From Acidobacteriota bacterium (lineage in GTDB: Bacteria > Acidobacteriota > Thermoanaerobaculia > Multivoradales > UBA5704), in assembly GCA_003223675.1 (NCBI GenBank), contig QHVW01000183.1, forward strand, positions 1 to 12,292: DNA of 12,292 nucleotides, read 5' to 3'. The position numbers and the translations under genes are program-made. The notes under the pieces were generated by a model. It was not told the origin of the DNA. It made no database searches and saw only the letters and a list, made by a program, of their open reading frames with translations. Each line of letters starts with the position of its first letter. The stretch's first letter is position 1. Below, piece after piece: positions 1 through 6,870 of the stretch.

Positions 1-1966
1 GGATGATCCCCACCTGGATGACGACGTCGTAGAAGCGGGTGGGGTGGTTGCGGGGGAGCGACGCCATCTGGGCGCGGCTCTCGACCTGGAAGACGCCGAC
101 CGTGTCCGCCTCCTGGAGCATCTTGTAGACCTTGGGGTCGTCCGGCGGCAGGTGGGCGAGGTCGACGTGGACCCCTTCGCGGGCGCGGATGGTGGGCACC
201 ATCTCCTCCAGGGCGGCGAGCATGCCGAGGCCGAGGAGGTCGACCTTGATGATCCCGAGGTCGGCGCAGTCGTCCTTGTCCCATTGGATGACCACGCGGC
301 CCGGCATGGTGGCGGGCTCCAGGGGGACCACTTCGTCGAGCCGGCCGGCGGCGATCACCATGCCGCCGGTGTGCTGCCCGAGGTTGCGGGGGAGGTTGTG
401 GATGCGCGTCCACAGGTCCATGAAATGTTGGAGGCGCTGCTCCTCGGGGTCGAAGCCGGCGGCGGCGAGCTCGGCGGGGAACGACTTCTCCTCGCCGTGG
501 TAGGCGTCGTAGCTCCAGTTGCCGAGCTGGCGGGCGAGCTTGTCGATCTGCTCCTCGTTGTAGCCGAAGACCTTGGCCACCTCGCGGGTGGCGGAGCGGT
601 CGCGGTAGGTGATGACGGTCGCCGTCATGGCCGCGCCGTGGGGGCCGTAGCGCTGGTAGACATATTGGATCACCCGCTCGCGCTGGTCCCCCGAGGGGAG
701 GTCGAGGTCGATGTCCGGCCATTCGCCGCGCTCCTCGGAGAGGAAGCGCTCGAAGAGGAGGTCCATCTTCACGGGATCGACGGCGGTGAGCGACAGGGCG
801 TAGCAGACGGCGCTGTTGGCGGCCGAGCCGCGACCCTGGGCCAGGATCTTCTCGCGGAGGCAGAAATCGACGATGTCCCAGACGATCAGGAAGTAGCCGG
901 CGAGGTCGAGCTTCTCGATCAGGTCGAGCTCTTTCTGGATCTGCGCCTGGGCCTTGGCCGTGAGCGGCCGGAAGCGGGCGCGGGCGCCGTTCCAGGTGAG
1001 GTGGCGCAGATAGGAGGACGGTGTCTCGCCCGGTGGGAGCGGATATTCGGGGAAGCGGTAGCCGAGGTCGGCCAGGGTGAAGCTCAGCGCCTGGGCCAGC
1101 TCGGCCGAAGCGGCCAGGGCCTCGGGAAGGTCGGCGAACAGCTTGGCCATCTCGGCCGCGCCCTTGAGGTGCCGCTCGCGGTGGGCGGCGAGCAGGCGGC
1201 CGGCGGCGTCGAGGGTGGTGTGGTGGCGGATGGCGGTCAGGACGTCGTGCAGCGGCTTGTCCTGAGCCTGAGCGTAGCGCACGCCGTTGGTGGCGAGGAG
1301 GGGGAGGCGGAGCTGGCGGGCGAGGCCGATCAGGGCCTGATTGCGGTGCTCCTCCTCGCGCCGGCGGTGGCGCTGGAGCTCGACGTGGAGCCGGCCGCGG
1401 AAGAGATGGGCGAGCCGCTCGAGCATCCGGCGGGCGGGGTCGATCCCTCCTTCGGCCAGCTCGCGGGCGAGCGGGCCCTCCTCGCCGCCGGTCAGCAGGT
1501 GGAGCCCGGCCGCGTGCTCGGCCAGGAGGTCCCAGGGGACGCGCGCCTCCCCCTTGGGCCGGCCGCGGGCGGCGGCGGTGATCAGCTTGCAGAGGTTGCG
1601 ATAGCCGGTGCGGTCCGCGGCGAGGAGGGTGAGCCGCGCCTGGGTGTCCACGGAGCGGGCTAGATCGGGCGTCTTGGGGTCCGGCACCAGGCCGAGGGGA
1701 CCGAAGCGTCCCCGGGCCTGCCAGAGGCTGGGCTCGTCCTCCAGCACCACCTCGGCGCCCACCAGCGGCTTGATCCCCGCCTCCTGCGCCGCCTTGAAGA
1801 AGCGCGGCGCCGCGTAGACGCCGTTGGCGTCCACCAGGGCCACGGCCGGCAGCTCCAGCGCCGCCGCCCGGTCGACCAAATCCTCGGGGAGCGAGGCGCC
1901 GTCGAGGAACGAGAAGGCGGAGGCGGCGTGGAGCTCGGCGTAGGGTGGGGGAGACCTCCTGGCCAT
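1..1966 (-). CDS. dnaE2: Error-prone DNA polymerase DnaE2 (C-terminus beyond window edge)
   Basis: This is the N-terminal 655 residues of a C-family polymerase alpha subunit of the DnaE2 type, the translesion enzyme used in damage-induced mutagenesis. The frame is uninterrupted to the window edge. A PHP domain begins at residue 9 (YAELHAASAFSFLDGAS, with LxGAS as in DnaE2). The palm carries GRGSAANS at 378-385 and the catalytic acidic motif PDIDLD at 417-422. GRGSAANS replaces the GPGRGSGAGS form of replicative DnaE1, which is why I call DnaE2. The last residues (RFYDVVIQVGII) lead into the usual RPGP motif outside the window. The ATG at 1966 lacks a Shine-Dalgarno; no standard in-frame start lies in the short upstream gap. 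No imuA or imuB lies immediately upstream, unlike the common imuA-imuB-dnaE2 cassette, and I saw no recognisable LexA box. Confidence 0.93.
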   Translation of the reverse strand, partial: MARRSPPPYAELHAASAFSFLDGASLPEDLVDRAAALELPAVALVDANGVYAAPRFFKAAQEAGIKPLVGAEVVLEDEPSLWQARGRFGPLGLVPDPKTPDLARSVDTQARLTLLAADRTGYRNLCKLITAAARGRPKGEARVPWDLLAEHAAGLHLLTGGEEGPLARELAEGGIDPARRMLERLAHLFRGRLHVELQRHRRREEEHRNQALIGLARQLRLPLLATNGVRYAQAQDKPLHDVLTAIRHHTTLDAAGRLLAAHRERHLKGAAEMAKLFADLPEALAASAELAQALSFTLADLGYRFPEYPLPPGETPSSYLRHLTWNGARARFRPLTAKAQAQIQKELDLIEKLDLAGYFLIVWDIVDFCLREKILAQGRGSAANSAVCYALSLTAVDPVKMDLLFERFLSEERGEWPDIDLDLPSGDQRERVIQYVYQRYGPHGAAMTATVITYRDRSATREVAKVFGYNEEQIDKLARQLGNWSYDAYHGEEKSFPAELAAAGFDPEEQRLQHFMDLWTRIHNLPRNLGQHTGGMVIAAGRLDEVVPLEPATMPGRVVIQWDKDDCADLGIIKVDLLGLGMLAALEEMVPTIRAREGVHVDLAHLPPDDPKVYKMLQEADTVGVFQVESRAQMASLPRNHPTRFYDVVIQVGII

Positions 1967-1972
1967 AGCAGA

Positions 1973-2001
1973 AGAGTAGGCATCAATCAGGCGTAAATCA
2001 A
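1973..2001 (-). promoter_or_regulatory. Candidate promoter of dnaE2
   Basis: Read on the minus strand there is TTGATT (1996-2001), a 17-bp spacer and TACTCT (1973-1978). The predicted transcription start falls at about 1966-1967, at or one base before the dnaE2 ATG. That would make a leaderless mRNA, which fits the absence of a ribosome-binding site. The -10 match is only moderate, so this is a candidate. Confidence 0.45.
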
Positions 2002-2003
2002 GG

Positions 2004-2035
2004 GGAAAGAAAAGGGCGGCCCCATAGGGCCGCCC
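2004..2035 (-). terminator. Rho-independent terminator after the propeller gene
   Basis: There is a perfect 9-bp inverted repeat, GGGCGGCCC (2014-2022) and GGGCCGCCC (2027-2035), with a 4-nt loop. On the minus strand it is followed by TTTTCTTTCC (2004-2013). It lies 15 nt past the stop of the 2051-3784 gene and separates that gene from dnaE2. Confidence 0.88.
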
Positions 2036-2050
2036 TGCTCGGGGTGATGC

Positions 2051-3784
2051 TTACTGGCCGACCACGAACAGGTGGCCGTCGTTCTGGGTGTAGATCTTGC
2101 CGTCGGGGCCGATCGCCAGCGGGGTGTAGGCCGCGCCCACGGCGCTGTCGAGGAAGAGGCTCTCGCGCAGGGTGCCGTCGGGCCGGACGACGTAGAGGTT
2201 GCCGTCCTCGCTGTTGTTGTAGACGTTGCCCTGCGCGTCGACCGCCGGGGCGTTGACGCAGAACTCGAAGCCGCGCGGGTGGTCGCTGACGCAGCTGACG
2301 TTGCCGTTGGCGTCACGGGAACAGCTCAGCGGGTTCAGGTTCTGCCAGCGATTGATGATCTGGAGGTTGGCGTCGAGGCGGGTGATGAAGTAGGCCTCCG
2401 GATAGCTCGGGTCGGTGGCCGTGCGGTCGGTCGACGGGCACCAGGCCGGGTCGTTGCAGTAGGAGCCGAGGTCCTCACCATACTGGTTGTCCTTGGTGAT
2501 GACGTCGTAGGTGCCGTCATGGGCGTAGATCGCCGGGGTGTCGTCCCAGCCGAAGCGGTAGGCCGCCAGGAACTGGCCGCTGGGGCTGAACTTCATGATG
2601 TGCCCCTGGTCCCAGTTGAAGCGGGTGAACGCGCCGTAGAAGATGCTGCCGTCGGGCGCGACCACCGGGGAGGCGGTGTTGTCGTCGATGACGCGGCCGG
2701 CGCCGGGCCGGTTCTGCGCCGGGTCATAGCCGGTGGTGGCGCCCGCGCGGCAGCCGCCCGGCGTGCCGTTCGGCGGCAGCGTCACGTTGCAGCCGTCCAT
2801 CAGCCGGTCGCGAAGCGAGGTGTGCCACTTCGGCGACAGGTCGGGGTTGGCGGCGATGATGTAAGCCTCGCGGCTCCACAGGTGGGCGACGCTGACCAGG
2901 TAGATGGTGCCGTCCGGCGCCACGCCCGGGGCCGAGTTGAGGCCGGCGCGCTGGGTGCCGCACTGCACCGTGCCGGGCACGGCGGTCGGCGACGGCGGCC
3001 AGGGGAGCTGGTTGGTGTTGAAGACGCCCAGGCACTTGTCGTTGGCGGCCGGGGCACCCGGGGTCAGCGAGGTGATGGTGGCGGTCTGGAAGGTGCCGTT
3101 GGGCGCCACCTTGACCAGCCACGAGCCCACCACGTCGGCGTTCCACGCCTGCCCGTGCACGAGCTCGAGGACGGTGTAGTAGATGTTGCCGGCGCTGTCG
3201 GCGGTGAGGGGGCTGGCGGTGAAGGTGTCGCGATCGAGGGTCGCGCCGAACGGCGAGATGCGCGTGCCGGCGCCGTTCGACTTGTTCACCTTGAAGATCG
3301 AGCCGCCGGCGCCCGGGACGTAGACGGAATTGCCCGACAGCACGGCGTGGAAGACCGGCTCCCATCCCGGACCGTTGAAGGCGCTGCCGTAGGGGACCGG
3401 CTTCCAGTCGCTCTCGAAATTCCACACCGTCGCCAGGTTGCCGGCCTGCCACTGCAGCCGCCGCTCGTTCCAGGTCTGGGTCTCCCAGTGATCCAGGCTG
3501 GTGTACGTGCCGCTCTTGAACTCCATGTAGACGTTGTTGCCATCCACCAGAGGCGTCTGGTAGTGGACCAACAGGTCGGGGGCCGCCAGCGGATCGGCCT
3601 TCTCCTGGGCCACGAACGGGTCGTAGACGACGTCGGCCAGAATGCGGGTGGCCGTCTGTCCGGTCGCCGTCGTCGTGCCCGTGTGCTGCGCGTTCCGCCC
3701 CCACTGCGGCCAGTTTTGGGCCGCGGCCGAAAGTGCTCCGGCCAAAAGCAAAACCCCGAACGACACGTAAACAAGTCTCTTCAT
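2051..3784 (-). CDS. Secreted PQQ-like beta-propeller repeat protein
   Basis: The product is 577 residues with a clear Sec signal peptide (MKRL, then a hydrophobic core to about residue 20, cleavage near ALSAAAQ-N), so it is exported. The mature start NWPQWGRNAQHTG resembles the WPQWRG-type start of PQQ-binding-like propellers. Blade-like repeats of the form PxVxPDGxIY recur near residues 191-203, 285-296, 371-383, 512-523 and 555-566, often with a GNLYVV or GHLFVV strand after them. Nine cysteines (251, 275, 332, 345, 443, 449, 488, 498, 509) suggest disulfides in the oxidising periplasm or outside. No catalytic or quinone ligands can be assigned, so it may be a structural or binding propeller and not a PQQ dehydrogenase. 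A good AGGAGG lies 6 nt before the ATG. It is monocistronic, with its own promoter and terminator. Confidence 0.82.
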   Translation of the reverse strand: MKRLVYVSFGVLLLAGALSAAAQNWPQWGRNAQHTGTTTATGQTATRILADVVYDPFVAQEKADPLAAPDLLVHYQTPLVDGNNVYMEFKSGTYTSLDHWETQTWNERRLQWQAGNLATVWNFESDWKPVPYGSAFNGPGWEPVFHAVLSGNSVYVPGAGGSIFKVNKSNGAGTRISPFGATLDRDTFTASPLTADSAGNIYYTVLELVHGQAWNADVVGSWLVKVAPNGTFQTATITSLTPGAPAANDKCLGVFNTNQLPWPPSPTAVPGTVQCGTQRAGLNSAPGVAPDGTIYLVSVAHLWSREAYIIAANPDLSPKWHTSLRDRLMDGCNVTLPPNGTPGGCRAGATTGYDPAQNRPGAGRVIDDNTASPVVAPDGSIFYGAFTRFNWDQGHIMKFSPSGQFLAAYRFGWDDTPAIYAHDGTYDVITKDNQYGEDLGSYCNDPAWCPSTDRTATDPSYPEAYFITRLDANLQIINRWQNLNPLSCSRDANGNVSCVSDHPRGFEFCVNAPAVDAQGNVYNNSEDGNLYVVRPDGTLRESLFLDSAVGAAYTPLAIGPDGKIYTQNDGHLFVVGQ

Positions 3785-3800
3785 GGCATGCCTCCTAAAG

Positions 3801-3819
3801 CCCAGTGCTTTTCACTGGG
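3801..3819 (-). promoter_or_regulatory. Leader hairpin just upstream of the propeller gene RBS
   Basis: On the minus strand CCCAGTG, a 5-nt loop AAAAG and CACTGGG form a perfect 7-bp hairpin. It ends only a few bases before the AGGAGG of the propeller gene. It could protect the mRNA 5' region or tune ribosome access. This is a structural inference without a known family. Confidence 0.4.
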
Positions 3820-3979
3820 GAAATCCAATAACAGGAAGACAGAAAAATCGTGATGGAAAGCGTTTGGACAGTCGCAGGACAGAAGAAAATGAAAGGCGCC
3901 GGGCGCCGCGAGGACGACAGGATTCGGACCATGCTTTGCTTTAAAGTTGTACAGGAACAGGGTGCGGCTTTAAGAAAGC

Positions 3980-4008
3980 AGAATACTCCCCAGGTGGCAG
4001 GCTGTCAA
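3980..4008 (-). promoter_or_regulatory. Sigma-70 type promoter of the propeller gene
   Basis: On the minus strand there is a perfect TTGACA (4003-4008), a 17-bp spacer and TATTCT (3980-3985), which matches the -10 consensus at 4 of 6 positions. Transcription would start near 3973 and give a 5' untranslated leader of about 190 nt before the ATG at 3784. Confidence 0.75.
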
Positions 4009-4066
4009 GCGATCACCGGCCTGCTGGGCTCAGGCCACTGCTAAAAGTGATCGAACGCTGAGCCGT

Positions 4067-4092
4067 GCCCCGGGCCGCTCCGGCTCCGGGGC
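4067..4092 (-). terminator. GC-rich hairpin after the STAS/SEC14 gene, possible terminator
   Basis: GCCCCGG (4067-4073) pairs with CCGGGGC (4086-4092). An inner GCCG/CGGC stem closes a CTC loop, with one bulged base. It starts 16 nt past the stop at 4109. There is no T-tract on the minus strand, so it is either a weak or Rho-assisted terminator, or just a stable 3' end. Confidence 0.4.
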
Positions 4093-4108
4093 TCCGGCTT
4101 TCCGATCC

Positions 4109-4543
4109 TCAAGCCGCGGCTTCGCCGCCGATCTGCTGGCGCCGCTTCTCGTACCAGGCGAGGGCCTCCTCTTCCGTCTCCACGAAGACCAGCGGGTTGG
4201 CCTCGGGGCCCCGCCGGAAGAGGTTGGAGGCGGTCAACAGCAGCCGGGCGAGCACCTTGGCCCGCAGGGGCGCGTTCTTGACCGCCGTGCCGCGCAGGGG
4301 GAGGAGCTTGACGGTTTCCGACGCCTCCTTACGGACGGCCGGCGGCAGGTCCTCGAGGGACGTCAGGTCGATGAGATAGAAGAAATAGGGGACGTCCCTC
4401 GCGTACTCCAGGTGGGCCTGGTTGATTTGACGGCACTCCTCGAGCGTGACCTTGCCCTGGAGCGTCAGACGGCAGATGTCCGGCCTCTCCAGCGCCGTCC
4501 ATTGCTGCCCGCACTCGTGCTTTTTGATAAAATCTGTCGGCAT
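4109..4543 (-). CDS. SpoIIAA-like STAS/SEC14 domain protein
   Basis: The product is 144 residues, cytosolic, with no signal peptide or membrane segment. The order is a short N-terminal strand (ICRLTLQGKVTLEE, 23-36), a conserved core strand FFYLIDLTSLEDLPP (54-68), a basic helix with KVLARLLLTASNLFRRG (96-112), and a closing NPLVFVETEEEALAWYEKR (116-134). This is the pattern of the SpoIIAA-like (STAS/SEC14) family, whose members are thought to bind partners or lipids; the exact role is unknown. I chose the ATG at 4543 because AGGAG lies 6 nt upstream. A longer frame opens at 4666, but that codon lies inside the -35 box, upstream of the predicted transcript start. Confidence 0.75.
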   Translation of the reverse strand: MPTDFIKKHECGQQWTALERPDICRLTLQGKVTLEECRQINQAHLEYARDVPYFFYLIDLTSLEDLPPAVRKEASETVKLLPLRGTAVKNAPLRAKVLARLLLTASNLFRRGPEANPLVFVETEEEALAWYEKRRQQIGGEAAA

Positions 4544-4637
4544 TTCGAGCTCCTCCTCCTCCAAGAGAGCACAGACCACGGCCGCGCGCCGGCGTGGCGT
4601 GAGCTCAATCCTAATCACCCCGTAAAAAGTGCTCCCG

Positions 4638-4666
4638 ATTATAGGGAGGAGGGACAGGTTGCGCAA
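4638..4666 (-). promoter_or_regulatory. Promoter of the STAS/SEC14 gene
   Basis: On the minus strand TATAAT is perfect (4638-4643), with TTGCGC (4661-4666) 17 bp upstream. The predicted start is near 4631, giving a leader of about 88 nt to the ATG at 4543. It lies between the DUF2892 stop and the STAS/SEC14 start, so this gene can be expressed independently of the genes upstream. Confidence 0.65.
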
Positions 4667-4698
4667 TCAGAGCCCGAATTTTGTTCTCAGGCTCCTCG

Positions 4699-5103
4699 TC
4701 ATCCCACCCGGGGCGGGGTGAACGACGGGGGGTCGCTGGCGGGGAAGGAGGCCGCCGAGGCCTCGTCGACGACGTCGCGCTCTCCGGGCTTGACGAGCCG
4801 GGCTCCCTCGGGGAGCGGCCACTTGCCCCGGAAGCTCTTGCCGGAGCCCTCTCCCCGCTTCGCGCCTTCGTGGCGGCCGGAGAGCGGCCGGTTCCAGTCG
4901 TCCGGCAGATCCGCGGTGCTCAACCCCAGCGCTCCGTAGGCGGGGCAGTGGCCGGTGGCGCCCCGGAACAGCAGCGTCGCGGCGCCCATCGCGAGCGCTC
5001 CCGAAAGCGGTGAAAGGCGGCGCTCCCGCAGGGCCCAGGCGGCGAGGGCGCCACCCCCCAGGAGCGAAACCCAGCGTTCGATGTTGGCTACGTTCTTTTC
5101 CAT
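4699..5103 (-). CDS. DUF2892 (YgaP-like) inner membrane protein with acidic C-terminal tail
   Basis: The product is 134 residues. The N-terminal half is a DUF2892 domain: NVANIERWVSLLGGGALAAWAL (residues 4-25) is a first hydrophobic helix. ALAMGAATLLFRGATGHCPAYGALGLSTA (36-64) gives a second helix ending in the conserved RGxTGHCPxYxALGxSTA signature. The C-terminal 45 residues are hydrophilic and end in RDVVDEASAASFPASDPPSFTP (109-130), a VDEASxxSFPASDPPxW/F tail also found on other small bacterial proteins. A strong AAGGAGG lies 5 nt before the ATG. It lies 55 bp behind the M23 lipoprotein gene on the same strand, so co-transcription is likely. Its function is unknown; it sits in the cytoplasmic membrane. 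Confidence 0.8.
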   Translation of the reverse strand: MEKNVANIERWVSLLGGGALAAWALRERRLSPLSGALAMGAATLLFRGATGHCPAYGALGLSTADLPDDWNRPLSGRHEGAKRGEGSGKSFRGKWPLPEGARLVKPGERDVVDEASAASFPASDPPSFTPPRVG

Positions 5104-5158
5104 GCGGTCCTCCTTGAGTTGAGGGACCGCAAGGGGTGTGCCAGAACCGGGGGCCGGG

Positions 5159-5722
5159 CTACTTCGCCGCCGTCTGCGTCTCCCCCACCAGGGAGAACGG
5201 CTGGCCGCCCCTGAGGAGGGGGTACGGGTTGATCGCCCGTCCGGAGGGCTCGTAGATGCCGTAGTGGAGATGGGTGGAGGAGATCGCGGCGTTGCCCGAG
5301 TTGCCGACGTAGCCGATGACCTCGCCGGGCTCGACCCAGTCGCCGACCTCCTGGAGGCCGAAGTCCTCGAGATGCGCGTAATAGAAGCGGTAGCCGCCCG
5401 GGCCGGTGATCGTCACCACCTGGCCGCCGAGCCCCTTCATCCCCTTGAATTCCACGATCCCCGCGGTGGCGCTGCGGATCGGCGTGTTGCGCGGCGCGAA
5501 GATGTCGATCCCCTTGTGATGCCGGCCGCCGTCCCGCGCGGAGCCCCAGGTGTTCTGCAGATGGCTCGCCGTCACGCCGTCGACCGGGATCGGCAACGGG
5601 CGTGGAAGCTCTTCCTGGAGCAGGGTGTTGTAGCGGGTGTTGTAGCGGACGGCGGCCTCGCGGCAACCCGCGAGCGAGAAGGCGATGAGCAAGGTGAGAC
5701 CGAGGAGACGCGCACGAGCCAT
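5159..5722 (-). CDS. M23-family peptidoglycan endopeptidase lipoprotein (LytM-like)
   Basis: The product is 187 residues. The N-terminus MARARLLGLTLLIAFSLAGC is a lipoprotein signal with lipobox LAGC, and Cys20 is the lipidation site, so the protein is membrane-tethered in the envelope. The LytM domain has its zinc ligands: H69 and D73 in HHKGID, H117 in YAHL, and H151/H153 in the HLH motif. It should therefore be catalytically competent in cleaving peptide cross-bridges. The motif GYVGNSGNA and the short length match minimal M23 proteins without extra domains. I chose the ATG at 5722, with GGAGG 5 nt upstream; the TTG at 5734 is too close to that site. A 5-bp leader hairpin (5755-5770) lies upstream. 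No convincing promoter was found in the divergent gap. Confidence 0.88.
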   Translation of the reverse strand: MARARLLGLTLLIAFSLAGCREAAVRYNTRYNTLLQEELPRPLPIPVDGVTASHLQNTWGSARDGGRHHKGIDIFAPRNTPIRSATAGIVEFKGMKGLGGQVVTITGPGGYRFYYAHLEDFGLQEVGDWVEPGEVIGYVGNSGNAAISSTHLHYGIYEPSGRAINPYPLLRGGQPFSLVGETQTAAK

Positions 5723-5886
5723 CTTCACCTCCAAGCCAGATCTCAGAGGACGCTGCCCGCGGGGACGGGCCTCATCCGGAATTCATCGAGCCGAGCTGCG
5801 AGATGACCGAAGCCTATCTCTAAGCACGAGCTCTTGGGAAGACCTCACCAACAGTCGTGGGAGGATCTTAACCCAAGTACAGAGAA

Positions 5887-6870
5887 ATGTCTCTATTTGA
5901 TAAATATGCTGAGATGACAAGTCCGCGTACCGCAGCCTTGGTGATTCTCCTCCTCCTTTGGGGAACGGCGTCCCTCTTCGCCCAGCAGCCCCCGCGGATG
6001 GTGGTGGAGGCGCCGCCCGGCCTGGAGGGGACCGCCGCCCAACTCCGGGCGGTCAACCCGTCGCGCCTGGTGAGCGTGATGCGGCTGGTGGGGCTGACGG
6101 AGCCGGGGCCGCCGGTGCGGGTGATCCTGGCTCCCGAGGAGAGCACGGCGGCGGGGATCGTCCCCCCCTGGGTGTCCGGCTACGCGGTGGGGGAGCAGGG
6201 GACGATCGTGCTCCTCCCCAGGCGCGTGCCGAGCTATCCCGACTCGTCGCTCCAGGACCTCCTCTCCCACGAGATGGCCCACGTGCTGATCGCGCGGGCG
6301 GCGGGAGGGCATCCGCTGCCGCGCTGGTTCCACGAGGGGATGGCGATGATCGCCGGCCTCTCCTGGGGATTCGACGACCGTTCCCGGCTGACCCTGGCCC
6401 TGCTGGTCGACCGGCCGGTCTCGCTCGCCGATCTCGACCAGCGCTTCGCGGGCGGGCAGTCCGAGGTCAACCGCGCCTACGCCATCGCCGGCTCCTTCGT
6501 GCGCGACCTCTTCGACCGCTACGGCCAGGACGTGGCCGCCCGCATCCTCCAGGGGGTATCGCGCGGCCTCGCGTTCCCGGACGCCTTCCGCGCCGCCACG
6601 GGCGACTCGCTGGCCGCGGCCGAGTCCTCCTTCTGGGACCGCCAGACCTTCTGGTACCGCTGGGTGCCGGTGCTCACCAGCTCCGTCACCCTCTGGATGA
6701 TCGTCACCCTGCTCGCCCTCTGGGCCATCAAGCGCCGGCGCGAGCGCGACGCCGCCCTACGGCGGATGTGGGACCTGGAAGACGAGCGCCTCCGGCTGGC
6801 GGCGGTGGCGGCTCCGGTGGAGGTTTCTGAGGTACCCCGGAAGGATGAGGCGGGAGAGTGGGTGAATTGA
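5887..6870 (+). CDS. Membrane-anchored gluzincin metallopeptidase (peptidase MA-like)
   Basis: The product is 327 residues and the only plus-strand gene. It has an N-terminal hydrophobic signal (about residues 15-32, ending SLFAQQ), a periplasmic domain with zinc motif HEMAH (128-132) and the distal glutamate in PRWFHEGMAM (E150). This HExxH plus downstream E arrangement is that of the peptidase MA-like superfamily. A second membrane helix follows (about 259-281), then a basic, charged cytoplasmic tail (IKRRRERD onward). The substrate is unknown. The start is uncertain: neither the ATG at 5887 nor the one at 5914 has a good ribosome-binding site, and 5914 gives the more typical signal peptide. 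AGAGA/TCTCT (5881-5894) can form a small hairpin with the first ATG in its loop. It is divergent from the M23 gene and convergent with msrB. Confidence 0.8.
   Translation: MSLFDKYAEMTSPRTAALVILLLLWGTASLFAQQPPRMVVEAPPGLEGTAAQLRAVNPSRLVSVMRLVGLTEPGPPVRVILAPEESTAAGIVPPWVSGYAVGEQGTIVLLPRRVPSYPDSSLQDLLSHEMAHVLIARAAGGHPLPRWFHEGMAMIAGLSWGFDDRSRLTLALLVDRPVSLADLDQRFAGGQSEVNRAYAIAGSFVRDLFDRYGQDVAARILQGVSRGLAFPDAFRAATGDSLAAAESSFWDRQTFWYRWVPVLTSSVTLWMIVTLLALWAIKRRRERDAALRRMWDLEDERLRLAAVAAPVEVSEVPRKDEAGEWVN

Larger units (their letters stand above)
3785..4108. other. Intergenic leader and promoter region, no gene
   Basis: These 324 bases separate the STAS/SEC14 gene from the propeller gene. They hold a GC hairpin behind the STAS/SEC14 stop, a near-consensus promoter, a leader of about 190 nt and a hairpin next to the propeller ribosome-binding site. 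The stretch is richer in A and T than the flanking genes. A 64-codon plus-strand frame at 3850-4044 shows no recognisable protein features. The leader does not match any riboswitch class I can recognise. Confidence 0.7.

Noticed and set aside
44..1663. A 539-codon plus-strand open frame opposite dnaE2
   Set aside because: The minus strand encodes an uninterrupted DnaE2 with catalytic motifs; this frame is its complement and has shadow-frame composition.
2072..3853. A 593-codon plus-strand open frame opposite the propeller gene
   Set aside because: The minus-strand product has a signal peptide, a strong ribosome-binding site, a promoter and a terminator; the plus frame has none of these.
3785..3973. 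The propeller leader considered as a cyclic-di-GMP or other known riboswitch
   Set aside because: I could not find the conserved motifs of the classes I know; only simple hairpins are visible.
3850..4044. A 64-codon plus-strand ORF in the 3785-4108 gap
   Set aside because: There is no ribosome-binding site and no recognisable protein, and it overlaps a strong minus-strand promoter and its leader.
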